This document shows, piece by piece, positions 17,325 through 25,376 of a stretch of 64,000 bases of DNA. The notes beneath the pieces are model-generated. The model searched no databases. It saw only the letters and a program-made list of their open reading frames with translations, and was not told where the DNA came from. Source of the DNA: Pseudomonas orientalis (GTDB taxonomy: Bacteria; Pseudomonadota; Gammaproteobacteria; Pseudomonadales; Pseudomonadaceae); NCBI RefSeq assembly GCF_002934065.1, contig NZ_CP018049.1, positions 4,090,501 through 4,154,500 on the forward strand, written 5' to 3'. The translations under genes were made by a program, and so were the position numbers. Within the stretch, counting starts at the first letter, position 1; each line of letters begins with the position of its first letter.

Positions 17325-18287
17325 ATGATGCTGCGAGTTCTGCTGTTCACCCTCACCCTTTTTACTGTCGCGGCCCAGGCCGCCTCCCCCGTCGTGCTGC
17401 AACGGCCCATCAGCCTGGACACCGGCAGCGGTGAGCTGTTTGGCTCGCTGCTGTTGCCACAGTCCGACCAACCCGTGCCGGTGGTGCTGATTATTGCCGG
17501 TTCAGGCCCCACCGACCGCAACGGCAACAGCGCCGACGGCGCGCGCAACGACAGCCTCAAGCGCCTGGCCTGGGTGCTGGCCCGGCACAATATCGCCAGC
17601 GTGCGCTATGACAAACGCGGCGTGGCCGCCAGCCTTGCTGCGACGCCGGATGAACGCAACCTGAGCCTCGACGCCTACGTGGCCGACGCCGTGGCCTGGG
17701 GCAAACTGCTCAAGGCCGACAAGCGTATGGGCCCGCTGATTGTGCTGGGTCACAGCGAAGGCGCGCTGGTCGCCGCCCTCGCCGCGCCGCAATTGAATCC
17801 GGCCGGGGTGATTTCCTTGTCCGGCAGCGCGCGCCCGGTCGACCAAGTGATTCGCCAGCAACTGGCCGATCACCTGCCCCCTGCCCTGTTGCTGCGCAGC
17901 AATGAGATTCTCGATCACCTCAAGGCCGGCCAGGTCGATGCCAATGTGCCGCGCCCGCTGGAAGGTATTTTCCGACCCAGCGTGCAGCCCTATCTGATCA
18001 GCCTGTTCCGCGCCGATCCGTCGGCAGCCTTTGCCCGTTTGAGCATGCCGGCCCTGATCATCCAGGGCACCAACGACATCCAGGTCGGCGTAGGCGATGC
18101 CCGGCAACTGAAAAAGGCCAAGCCCGACGCACAGTTGACCGTGATCGAAGGCATGAACCACGTGATGCGCATCGTGCCCAACAACGTCAAGCAGCAACTG
18201 GCCTCCTACAACGACCCCAAATTGCCTCTCGCCGCCGAACTGGGCGAGCGTATCGTGCGCTTTATCAACGGACTTGAACCCCGTTAA
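17325..18287 (+). CDS. Secreted alpha/beta hydrolase
   Basis: This 320-residue protein has a cleavable signal peptide (MLRVLLFTLTLFTVAAQA) and an alpha/beta-hydrolase body. Oxyanion-loop region IIAGSGPTDRNGN, nucleophile elbow GHSEGAL with the catalytic Ser, a late Asp in IIQGTNDIQVGV, and the catalytic His in GMNHVMR can all be seen. It resembles the periplasmic serine aminopeptidase/esterase-like hydrolases; the substrate is unknown. Two Met codons begin the frame; either may be used. It stands alone, opposite in direction to aroC. Confidence 0.88.
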   Translation: MMLRVLLFTLTLFTVAAQAASPVVLQRPISLDTGSGELFGSLLLPQSDQPVPVVLIIAGSGPTDRNGNSADGARNDSLKRLAWVLARHNIASVRYDKRGVAASLAATPDERNLSLDAYVADAVAWGKLLKADKRMGPLIVLGHSEGALVAALAAPQLNPAGVISLSGSARPVDQVIRQQLADHLPPALLLRSNEILDHLKAGQVDANVPRPLEGIFRPSVQPYLISLFRADPSAAFARLSMPALIIQGTNDIQVGVGDARQLKKAKPDAQLTVIEGMNHVMRIVPNNVKQQLASYNDPKLPLAAELGERIVRFINGLEPR

Positions 18288-18336
18288 CCGGCAATTTGCC
18301 TCCAGTCCTGGGGAAAACGGCCGATAAGCCCAGGGT

Positions 18337-18356
18337 CGACAGTAAAAAGACTGTCG
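18337..18356. other. Perfect hairpin without T-tract
   Basis: CGACAGT (18337-18343) pairs with ACTGTCG (18350-18356) around AAAAAG, in the gap between the hydrolase gene and the next gene. It lacks a T-run, so it is not a clear terminator; it could be an operator or an mRNA structure. Confidence 0.4.
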
Positions 18357-18386
18357 GCTCGCAGGGCTTGGACAGGATCGCGCCGC

Positions 18387-19190
18387 ATGACAACCACTGA
18401 AGCAACACCAGAATTCACCGCCGACACCCCGGCTGAAACCGAGGCCGCCGCTGCTGCGGCGCTGCCGTGGGCGGACGTGCACGCCGAACATTTCAAGATG
18501 CTGCGCCTCGCCCCGTTGGCCATCGACCGTGCGACCGGCGCGCGGCCCTTGCGGTTTGTGCAGTTCGGTTACGCCGAGCGCCATGATTCGCATCACAGCC
18601 TGTTGCGCATGGTGATCCAGTTGCCCGGCCAGCGTGTACGGCGCGAGCAGAACCAGCTGGATATCTGGGTGGATCACGATAAACACCGCGTGCACTTCGG
18701 CCCGGGCAACAGCCTGGAAATCGAACCGGCGAACCGCGGTCTTGGCCGCTTCCTGGTGGCCCAGGCCGCTGCCTGGGCCAAGAAGAGGTGGTCACATTAC
18801 CGCGTCGATGGCGTGGACCTGGCCAACAAGGACGCGCTCAACGAAGCCACGCGCCTGCGCCGCGATCACTTCCTGCGCATCCAGGGTTTTGACGTGGCCT
18901 ACGCCGACGTGCAGCACCTCAAGGGCAACGTACAGCCGGGCAAGGTCAGCGACGTGCTGGACAGTTGGAACACCGAGAAGGTGCAATTCGTGGAAATCCT
19001 CGAAGCCGCGCAGATGCTGCAACAGGCCGAGCAGAACCTGGCCGAGCAGGAAGTGAAGCTGCGCAAGGAAGAGGAAAAGGTGCTCAAGTTCAAACGCGAG
19101 GACAGCGGGTTGCGCTTTACCATCACCTGCCTGGTGGCGTTTACCGTGTTTCAGGCGGGGCTGTTGATATGGATTGCCACGCACCGTTAA
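18387..19190 (+). CDS. Tail-anchored membrane protein with GNAT-like core
   Basis: This 267-residue protein has a low-complexity acidic/alanine lead (residues 1-30), then a core whose middle part resembles acetyltransferases: NRGLGRFLVAQAAAWAKKRW followed by ATRLRRDHFLRIQGFDVAY, the usual GNAT acetyl-CoA loop and C-terminal Asn-to-Gly-Phe strand. A strong coiled coil (AAQMLQQAEQNLAEQEVKLRKEEEKVLK) and one C-terminal transmembrane helix (FTITCLVAFTVFQAGLLIWIA) follow. No signal peptide. The core would face the cytoplasm. Function is unknown and GNAT identity is inference. Confidence 0.75.
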   Translation: MTTTEATPEFTADTPAETEAAAAAALPWADVHAEHFKMLRLAPLAIDRATGARPLRFVQFGYAERHDSHHSLLRMVIQLPGQRVRREQNQLDIWVDHDKHRVHFGPGNSLEIEPANRGLGRFLVAQAAAWAKKRWSHYRVDGVDLANKDALNEATRLRRDHFLRIQGFDVAYADVQHLKGNVQPGKVSDVLDSWNTEKVQFVEILEAAQMLQQAEQNLAEQEVKLRKEEEKVLKFKREDSGLRFTITCLVAFTVFQAGLLIWIATHR

Positions 19191-19210
19191 CAGACTGGAA
19201 TGCAATCAAA

Positions 19211-19236
19211 TGTGGGAGGGGGCTTGCCCCCGATAG
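19211..19236 (+). repeat. Single REP, family A
   Basis: One forward copy of the family A REP follows the tail-anchored protein gene; no inverted partner lies within 100 bases. Confidence 0.85.
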
Positions 19237-19297
19237 CCATAGGTATCCACACAACTCAGCAGCGCTCAACCGTAACCACGATGCGAAGCGAGTCGCT

Positions 19298-19556
19298 CTT
19301 GATCTTGACCTTGATCTGCTTTTGATCCTAGGCGCCCCGTTAAACCACGCTGGCCGAACGCAGGCTTGAATCCGAGTGGTGGGGCAAGAGCGTTTTGCTT
19401 ACTTTTGACTGGGCCGGCATTCCGGCTTTTCAAAAGTGGGCCGCCGTCAGGGCGGAACCCTAAGTGGCCGTTGCCACAGAAACGGATATGTACTCGGTCC
19501 AATCCAACATTCTGGTCGGCTCTGAGGCCGCCATCGGGGGCAAGCCCCCTCCCACA
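19298..19556. repeat. Dispersed repeat element, copy 1 (short form)
   Basis: From the CTTGATCTTGA at the left to the REP at the right this matches the element at 50887-51227. It shares GGCGCCCCGTTAAACCACGC, GCAAGAGCGTTTTGCTTAC and CAGAAACGGATATGTACTCG. It lacks the roughly 117-base structured hairpin of the other copy and instead has a small GCCGG-CATT-CCGGC hairpin inside the ACTTTTG...CAAAAGT stem. It contains no credible gene. Confidence 0.85.
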
Positions 19557-19628
19557 TTGGACCGGGATCGACACCAACATCCTGGTCGGCCCGGAGGCCG
19601 CTATCGGAGGCAAGCCCCCGCCCACATT
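19504..19628. repeat. Imperfect tandem duplication carrying reverse REPs
   Basis: A unit of about 55 bases (CCAACAT, CTGGTCGGC, GAGGCCGC, then a reverse family A REP) occurs at 19504-19558 and again at 19574-19628, a 70-base period. The second REP has drifted (ATCGGAGGC for ATCGGGGGC). Confidence 0.8.
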
Positions 19629-19644
19629 GACCGTACTTCTTCAG

Positions 19645-20553
19645 TTAGATCCTGGCGGCAAAGACGGCCTGATGCTGGCGGCACTGCTGCGCCGTCAACA
19701 TGAACACCCCATGCCCACCCCGCTGGAAGTCCAGCCAGGCGAAATCCACTTCCGGGTACAGCGCTTCAACATGCACCTGGCTGTTGCCCACTTCGACGAT
19801 CAGCAACCCCTTCTCGGTCAGGTGGTTCGCCGCTTCGGCCAGCATCCGGCGTACCAGATTCAAGCCGTCGTCGCCACACGCCAGGCCCAGTTCCGGTTCG
19901 TGCTGGTATTCATCCGGCATATCGGCGAAGTCTTCGGCGTCCACATACGGCGGATTGGACACGATCAGATCGAAGCGCTGGCCCGGCAGCCCGTCAAAGC
20001 CGTCGCCCTGCACGGTATACACGCGCTCATCGACGCAGTGGCGCTCGATGTTCTGATTGGCCACTTCAAGGGCTTCGAAGGACAAGTCGCCCAGCACCAC
20101 TTCAGCGTCCGGGAATTCGTAGGCACAGGCGATGCCGATGCAGCCGGAGCCGGTGCACAAGTCGAGAATGCGCGCCGGCGGCTGGGCCAGCCAAGGCTCG
20201 AAGCGGTTTTCGATCAGTTCGCCAATCGGTGAGCGCGGAATCAGCACGCGCTCATCTACGATAAACGACATGCCGCAGAACCAGGCCTCCTTGAGCAAGT
20301 AGGCCGTGGGCACGCGCTCATGGATGCGCCGATGCAACAAACGCTGAACGTGGGAAACTTCCTCTTCTTCCAGGTTGCAGTCCAGGTAGCTGTCAGCCAT
20401 TTCCCAAGGCAGGTGCAGAGCGCCGAGTACCAGTTGCCGGGCTTCATCCCAGGCATTGTCGGTGCCGTGGCCAAAAAACAGGTCTTCCCCATGGAAACGG
20501 CTGACAGCCCAACGGATATGGTCGCGCAAGGTGCGCAGGCGGGAAGTGATCAC
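19645..20553 (-). CDS. prmB: 50S ribosomal protein L3 N5-glutamine methyltransferase
   Basis: This 302-residue SAM-dependent methyltransferase modifies a glutamine of ribosomal protein L3. It has the SAM loop ILDLCTGSGCIGIACAYEFP and the glutamine-methylating signature IVSNPPYVD. The N-terminal helical domain with IPRSPIGELIENRF is typical of PrmB rather than PrmC. The GTG at 20553 was chosen because family members begin (M)ITSRLRTLRDHIRW and AGGAG lies 9 bases upstream; an upstream extension to 20652 lacks support. It is isolated, next to the repeat cluster. Confidence 0.95.
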   Translation of the reverse strand: MITSRLRTLRDHIRWAVSRFHGEDLFFGHGTDNAWDEARQLVLGALHLPWEMADSYLDCNLEEEEVSHVQRLLHRRIHERVPTAYLLKEAWFCGMSFIVDERVLIPRSPIGELIENRFEPWLAQPPARILDLCTGSGCIGIACAYEFPDAEVVLGDLSFEALEVANQNIERHCVDERVYTVQGDGFDGLPGQRFDLIVSNPPYVDAEDFADMPDEYQHEPELGLACGDDGLNLVRRMLAEAANHLTEKGLLIVEVGNSQVHVEALYPEVDFAWLDFQRGGHGVFMLTAQQCRQHQAVFAARI

Positions 20554-20792
20554 GGGGGCAGACTCCTGGAAAAAACGACTGGCGATTCTAACAGTGTTCA
20601 TCTGTACCGACGATGTACGAAATGCCGTTGCCGTATGTCGGATTTCATCCAAATCATCACGAATGGCTTAAACAAGCCACCCTCTTGACATGGCTGCACG
20701 CCAGCAACGGCGTACCTTACGATGGTAGCGATTCACAGAACCGCTCAGCCAGTGGACAATGTCGCAAAAGCCCCCCTCACAGGAGCCCCAGA

Positions 20793-21383
20793 ATGTCCGT
20801 TCCAAAGACGATGTTTCAACTCAGCGGTCGTGGTTACGCAGCTGCCAACCTTGCCCATGCGACCCTCGTGATCATCGACGCCCAGAAGGAATACCTCAGC
20901 GGCCCACTCGCCCTCTCGGGCATGGACGCGGCGGTCGGCAACATCAAGCAACTGGTGACCGCTGCGCGCAACGCCGGACGCCCGATTGTGCATGTGCGCC
21001 ACCTCGGCACCGTCGGCGGCCTGTTCGACCCGCAAGGCGAGCGCGGCGAGTTCATCCCTGGCCTTGAGCCTGAAGGCGACGAAACCATTATCGGCAAGCT
21101 GCTGCCCAGCGCCTTTCACGGCACCGGCCTGGAAAAACACCTGCAGGACCTGGGTTCGCTGGATCTGATCGTCTGCGGATTCATGAGCCATTCAAGCGTC
21201 AGCACCACGGTACGCGCCGCCAAGAACCTCGGCTTTCGCTGCACCCTGGTCGAAGACGCCTGCGCCACCCGCGACTTGCCCTGCAAAGGCGGCGTGCTCA
21301 GCGCCGAGCAGGTGCAGCAAACCGAAATGGCCATCATGGCCGACAACTTCGCGACCCTGGCGTTGACCAAAGATCTGATCTGA
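20793..21383 (+). CDS. Isochorismatase-like hydrolase lacking the usual Cys
   Basis: This 196-residue isochorismatase-superfamily protein has the conserved Asp29 in TLVIIDAQKEY and the glycine-rich strand before the active-site loop. In cysteine hydrolases of this fold the loop reads T-x-x-C-V; here it is GFMSHSSVSTT, with Ser135 in the Cys position. Members without the Cys (EntB and PhzD type) act on isochorismate-like vinyl ethers, but this sequence is not close enough to name a substrate. The start has AGGAG 8 bases upstream. It is monocistronic as far as can be seen. Confidence 0.85.
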   Translation: MSVPKTMFQLSGRGYAAANLAHATLVIIDAQKEYLSGPLALSGMDAAVGNIKQLVTAARNAGRPIVHVRHLGTVGGLFDPQGERGEFIPGLEPEGDETIIGKLLPSAFHGTGLEKHLQDLGSLDLIVCGFMSHSSVSTTVRAAKNLGFRCTLVEDACATRDLPCKGGVLSAEQVQQTEMAIMADNFATLALTKDLI

Positions 21384-21525
21384 TCGTCTCTCTGATGAGC
21401 GGTGTGCCCATGTTCATTGCCCCGCTCAGCCGCAAAGCCTGTTCATTTCGCGCATTTACCTCGGGCACAGGAACAACCTGTGTATCTTCCGGTCGAAGGG
21501 CCGATACCCTGGAGGAAAGGTCGGA

Positions 21526-21846
21526 ATGAAGATATCCGATGGTTTTGATGCTCGCCGCTTGCGCCCAAAGGGCCCGAGCAATTGGCGTCTGCGCCTGGTG
21601 GCGGGCATTGCCGCGTTGCTGGCGATCGTAGGTCTGCTGTTGGCGGGCGCTGGTGGCGCCGGTCTGTTTGGGCATTCGCCGGCACTCGGCGAACTGAATG
21701 CCAGCCCTGGCGGCTCGGCGATCCTGCTGGGGATCGGCCTGTTGGTGCTGTGGTTGGGTGTATGGCTATGGCGCCGCAGCCGTCGGAAAATGCGTCAGCC
21801 GTTGTCGTTGAATATCGCCTCGCACCTGATGAAAAAGCACGACTAA
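21526..21846 (+). CDS. Small two-helix membrane protein, unknown
   Basis: This 106-residue protein has two hydrophobic segments (LVAGIAALLAIVGLLLAGAGGAG and AILLGIGLLVLWLGVWLW), a basic N-terminus (DARRLRPKGPSNWRLR) and a basic tail (RRSRRKMRQ). I do not recognise the family. GGAGGAAAGG precedes the ATG, strongly supporting translation. It ends about 75 bases before the Smr gene. Confidence 0.75.
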   Translation: MKISDGFDARRLRPKGPSNWRLRLVAGIAALLAIVGLLLAGAGGAGLFGHSPALGELNASPGGSAILLGIGLLVLWLGVWLWRRSRRKMRQPLSLNIASHLMKKHD

Positions 21847-21919
21847 TGGCGCTTGGATAGTATTTGCCACGCCCAGCCGCCGCGATTTAGGTAAACTGCC
21901 GCCCTTCGCGGAGGCTGAC

Positions 21920-22477
21920 ATGCAAGACGACGATTTTTCCCTGTTCAAGAACGAGCTGCGCGGCGTCAAGCCGATCAAGCACGACCGCGCCGACACCGGC
22001 AAGCCCAAGGCTGACCGGGCGCAGATCGCCAAGCTGCGCCAGGCCGCGACCGTGCGCACCGATGCCACCACCGTGGATGGCTTGTCGGACCAGTTCGTGA
22101 TCGACGTCGGCCCTGAAGATGAATTGATGTGGGCCCGCGATGGGGTGCAGGAAAGCCAGATGCGCAAGCTCAAGGCCGGCCAGATCCCGTTCGAAGGCAG
22201 CCTCGACCTGCACGGCATGACCGTGGAGAAGGCCCGGGAAACTCTCTGGGCCTTCCTCGCCGAAGCCACCAAATTCGAAATCCGCTGCGTGCGCGTCACC
22301 CACGGCAAGGCCGTGCGGCTGGACGGCAAGCGGCCGATGATCAAGAGCCACGTCAACACCTGGCTGCGCCAGCATGCCCAGGTGCTCGGTTTTACCTCGT
22401 GCCAGGCCCGCCACGGCGGGGCCGGCGCGGTGTATGTGATGCTCAAGCGTACGATGATGGAAGGCCGTGACGAGTAA
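21920..22477 (+). CDS. Smr domain protein
   Basis: This 185-residue protein has a charged, partly disordered first 80 residues and then an Smr domain: SLDLHGMTVEKARETLWAFL, RVTHGKAVR and the C-terminal CQARHGGAGAVYVMLKR. Stand-alone Smr proteins of proteobacteria (SmrA/SmrB) are nucleases; SmrB cleaves mRNA at collided ribosomes. The family motif HGKG appears as HGKA here, as is usual in my recollection of Pseudomonas relatives. It is followed 76 bases later by folE. Confidence 0.88.
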   Translation: MQDDDFSLFKNELRGVKPIKHDRADTGKPKADRAQIAKLRQAATVRTDATTVDGLSDQFVIDVGPEDELMWARDGVQESQMRKLKAGQIPFEGSLDLHGMTVEKARETLWAFLAEATKFEIRCVRVTHGKAVRLDGKRPMIKSHVNTWLRQHAQVLGFTSCQARHGGAGAVYVMLKRTMMEGRDE

Positions 22478-22553
22478 AGTGCCATCGTCAGGCTTGCAGC
22501 GATGGGTCCGCCACCGTAACCTTGCGCTTTGCGAACATCCCACAGGTAGTTTC

Positions 22554-23099
22554 ATGTCCCTGGAACAGAATTACACCGAGATCCTCGGCCAACTCGGCGA
22601 GGACGTCTCCCGCGAGGGCCTGCTCGACACGCCAAAGCGTGCCGCCAAGGCGATGCAGTACCTCTGCCGCGGCTATGAACAGACGCTCGAAGAAGTCACC
22701 AATGGCGCCTTGTTCAGCTCCGACAACAGCGAAATGGTGCTGGTCAAGGACATCGAGTTGTACTCGCTGTGCGAACACCACCTGCTGCCGTTTATCGGCA
22801 AGGCACACGTGGCGTATATCCCAAGCGGCAAAGTGCTGGGTTTGTCGAAGGTCGCGCGGATCGTCGACATGTATGCGCGTCGCCTGCAGATCCAGGAAAA
22901 CCTCAGCCGCCAGATCGCTGATGCGGTGCTGGAAGTGACCGGCGCCCTCGGCGTGGCGGTGGTGATCGAGGCCAAGCACATGTGCATGATGATGCGCGGT
23001 GTGGAAAAACAGAATTCGTCGATGATCACCTCGGTGATGCTGGGCGAGTTCCGTGACAATGCGGCCACCCGCAGTGAATTTCTCAGCCTGATCAAGTAA
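22554..23099 (+). CDS. folE: GTP cyclohydrolase I
   Basis: This 181-residue zinc enzyme makes 7,8-dihydroneopterin triphosphate from GTP, the first step of folate and pterin synthesis. Zinc ligands Cys73 and His76 are in YSLCEHHLLPF, and Cys144 in HMCMMMRG. The C-terminus TRSEFLSLIK and overall length are normal. Pseudomonads often have more than one FolE copy, so this may not be the only one. It ends at a clear terminator. Confidence 0.97.
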   Translation: MSLEQNYTEILGQLGEDVSREGLLDTPKRAAKAMQYLCRGYEQTLEEVTNGALFSSDNSEMVLVKDIELYSLCEHHLLPFIGKAHVAYIPSGKVLGLSKVARIVDMYARRLQIQENLSRQIADAVLEVTGALGVAVVIEAKHMCMMMRGVEKQNSSMITSVMLGEFRDNAATRSEFLSLIK

Positions 23100-23117
23100 G
23101 CGGCTGCGTAGGAAAAG

Positions 23118-23143
23118 ACCGGCGTTCATCGCCGGTTTTTTTT
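23118..23143 (+). terminator. Intrinsic terminator after folE
   Basis: ACCGGCG (23118-23124) pairs with CGCCGGT (23130-23136) around TTCAT, followed by eight T. Confidence 0.92.
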
Positions 23144-23201
23144 CGCCTGCAAAATTCAGGTAAGCTGCGGCCCCTTCTCCATGGGCAAGAGGCTTTCAGC
23201 C

Positions 23202-23573
23202 ATGTTCGTCAAAGCACTTCGAATCGGCCTCGGCCAGATCATCATCGCCGGCGACTTCCTGACCCGTCCGCGCAAAAGGCAGCGCCCCGCCGAACAACAG
23301 GCGCAGGTGAATGCAGCGGCCAAGGGCCTGACCCTGTATCAGTTCCATGCCTGCCCGTTCTGCGTGAAGACCCGTCGCACCCTGCACCGCCTGAACGTGC
23401 CGGTAGCGCTCAAGGACGCGAAAAATAACGCGCAGGACCGTCAGACCCTGCTGGAGCAGGGCGGCAAAATCAAGGTGCCGTGCCTGCGCATCGAAGAAAA
23501 CGGCCAGACCACCTGGATGTATGACTCCAAGGTCATCATTGATTACCTGGACAAACGCTTCGCCGCGATCTGA
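23202..23573 (+). CDS. Glutaredoxin-like protein with N-terminal membrane segment
   Basis: This 123-residue protein begins with a hydrophobic helix (ALRIGLGQIIIAGDFL) and a basic stretch (RPRKRQRP), then has a glutaredoxin/GST-N fold with the redox motif HACPFCVKTRRTL and KVPCLRI (the cis-proline). It may be anchored to the inner membrane with the thioredoxin fold in the cytoplasm. Related Pseudomonas proteins are annotated glutathione S-transferase N-terminal domain protein. The ATG at 23202 has AGAGG upstream; an ATG at 23181 in frame is weaker. Confidence 0.87.
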   Translation: MFVKALRIGLGQIIIAGDFLTRPRKRQRPAEQQAQVNAAAKGLTLYQFHACPFCVKTRRTLHRLNVPVALKDAKNNAQDRQTLLEQGGKIKVPCLRIEENGQTTWMYDSKVIIDYLDKRFAAI

Positions 23574-23579
23574 CTGGCC

Positions 23580-23670
23580 TGTGGGAGGGGGCTTGCCCCC
23601 GATGACGTCGGCCCAGCAAACACTGATGTTGGTTGACCCACCGTTATCGGGGGCAAGCCCCCTCCCACAG
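23580..23670. repeat. REP pair (REPIN), family A
   Basis: Forward and reverse family A REPs flank about 40 bases, in the gap between the convergent glutaredoxin-like gene and the small AtuA-like gene. Confidence 0.95.
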
Positions 23671-23718
23671 GGGATCTGCGCTAACTGATTGGCATTAGGG
23701 CTTGCCCTCTTCCCACAT

Positions 23719-24039
23719 TCAGTTCGATGTCGGCAAATCCAGGTCCAGCAACGCCGAACCCAGGCACTTGCCATGGGCATCCAGCGCCAGCGAGCGGGTC
23801 ACGCCACCACGCAAAATGCCCGGCACCACAAAATTCAGCGCCTGCACATTGGGCAATTCATAACGCCGAACCGGCGCGGCGCCGGGCGCCAGCAAATCGG
23901 CAAGGAATTCGGCCACGCGCTCGGCCGTCAGCTGTTCGCACAACAATGGATAGTCTTCGGCGCGATAGGCAATGATCGAGATGTTCGACGTGTCGCCCTT
24001 GTCCCCGGTGCGGGAATGGGCCAGCGTGTGCAGTTTCAT
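23719..24039 (-). CDS. AtuA-like small partner protein
   Basis: This 106-residue protein (MKLHTLAHSRTGDKGDTSNISII) matches the C-terminal AtuA-like ferredoxin-fold domain that in some species is fused to the AtuA (DUF1446) domain. Here it is a separate gene overlapping the end of the AtuA gene by four bases (ATGA), so the two products almost certainly work as a complex. The enzymatic activity of this pair is not established. Confidence 0.85.
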   Translation of the reverse strand: MKLHTLAHSRTGDKGDTSNISIIAYRAEDYPLLCEQLTAERVAEFLADLLAPGAAPVRRYELPNVQALNFVVPGILRGGVTRSLALDAHGKCLGSALLDLDLPTSN

Positions 24040-25361
24040 CCTTCAATCCTCGGTTTGACCTGGTCACGGGACAGCAGCAACGACGCCACCGCCACCACCT
24101 GGCGCACGCTTTTGCTCGCCCCACCACCGCCAGCGGGGCCATTGGTATAAAGGGTTTCCACTTCATTACCGACGCGCACGGCGTCGCCTCGACCCTCGCA
24201 ACGGGCAGCGACCCGCAGGCGCACTTCCCAAGGCTCGACGTGGCTGCGCGGCCCGTGCAAAGCGTCCATTCCGATCAACTCGGCGCGTACGTCCTGCACC
24301 TTCACGCCGATCAGTTCCAGACGCTTGAGCACCACATCCCGCGCCAATTTCGCCCGCGCGACAGCGCCCGGACCGCCGTAGGACATCTGCCCCTCACCGA
24401 TCCAGCCGTCCAGATAACCGACGCTGACCTTCAGCTGTTCAGGCCGGGCACGACCGTCGGCCCCCTGGGCACGCACCCGATCAATGCCCTCCTCGACAAA
24501 GCCCACCCGTGAAAAGTCGGCCGTGACATCCGGGGTCAGATACGCTTGCGGGTCGTGCACTTCGTAGATCAATTGTTCGCTGCAGGTGGCGCGGCTGACC
24601 TGCCCACCGGAGCCCGCCACTTTGGTGATCAAGGCATGTCCGTCGGCGTCGACCTCGGCCAATGGAAAGCCCAGGCGTGCCAGGTCATCCACATCCTTGC
24701 GGCCTGGGTCGGCGAAATAACCACCGCTGACCTGCCCCGCACACTCGAGCAAATGCCCCACCAGAGTGCCGCGGCCCAGGCGCAGCCAATCGTCGGTGGC
24801 CCAACCGAATTCAAACATCTGCGGCGCGAGAAACAATGACGGGTCGGCCACACGCCCCGTAATCACTACATCGGCGTCAGCGTGCAGGGCCTCGATAATG
24901 CCCTCCACGCCCAGGTAGGCATTTGCCGAAATCAACCGGTCACCCAGTGCGCCCAGGGTCTGGCCGTTGTCCAGCATCTGCTCCGGCCGCAACGCCGACA
25001 GCACGTCATCACCCACCACGGCCACCACCTTGAGGTGCACGCCTAGTTCACCGGCAATGCGCCGCACTTCAACGGCAGCCGAGACCGGGTTGGCCGCGCC
25101 CATATTGGTGATCACGCGCAGACGGCGGCGACCCGGTTGCCGCCCGACAAAGGGCAGCACCCGCTGCATGCGCTCACTCAACAAGGGGTCGTAGCCGCCT
25201 GCCGGATCGCTGATACGCGCCTGTTGCGCGAGGGCAATGGTGCGTTCGGCCAGGCATTCGAACACCAGGTAATCCAGGTCGCCCTGTTCGGCCAGTTCCA
25301 CGGCGGGTTCGATACGGTCACCGGAGTAGCCGGCGCCGGCGCCGATGCGCAAGGTTTTCAT
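24036..25361 (-). CDS. AtuA family (DUF1446) acyclic terpene utilization-like protein
   Basis: This 441-residue cytoplasmic protein has the DUF1446 start TLRIGAGAGYSGDRIEPAVE and conserved stretches TNMGAANPVSAA, ITGRVADPSLFLAP and ELIGMDALHG. AtuA was first seen in the citronellol/geraniol pathway, but the atuB-H genes are absent here. The companion genes (small AtuA-like protein, CitMHS transporter, divergent LysR) suggest uptake and breakdown of a carboxylic acid. The reaction is unknown. The gap to the transporter gene is 15 bases. Confidence 0.88.
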   Translation of the reverse strand: MKTLRIGAGAGYSGDRIEPAVELAEQGDLDYLVFECLAERTIALAQQARISDPAGGYDPLLSERMQRVLPFVGRQPGRRRLRVITNMGAANPVSAAVEVRRIAGELGVHLKVVAVVGDDVLSALRPEQMLDNGQTLGALGDRLISANAYLGVEGIIEALHADADVVITGRVADPSLFLAPQMFEFGWATDDWLRLGRGTLVGHLLECAGQVSGGYFADPGRKDVDDLARLGFPLAEVDADGHALITKVAGSGGQVSRATCSEQLIYEVHDPQAYLTPDVTADFSRVGFVEEGIDRVRAQGADGRARPEQLKVSVGYLDGWIGEGQMSYGGPGAVARAKLARDVVLKRLELIGVKVQDVRAELIGMDALHGPRSHVEPWEVRLRVAARCEGRGDAVRVGNEVETLYTNGPAGGGGASKSVRQVVAVASLLLSRDQVKPRIEG

Positions 25362-25376
25362 CTCAGATAACTCCTC

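Noticed and set aside
19366..20232. Plus-strand frame starting in the dispersed repeat and running opposite prmB
   Set aside because: Made of repeat and REP sequence followed by the antisense of prmB; similar frames are often mis-annotated in this group.
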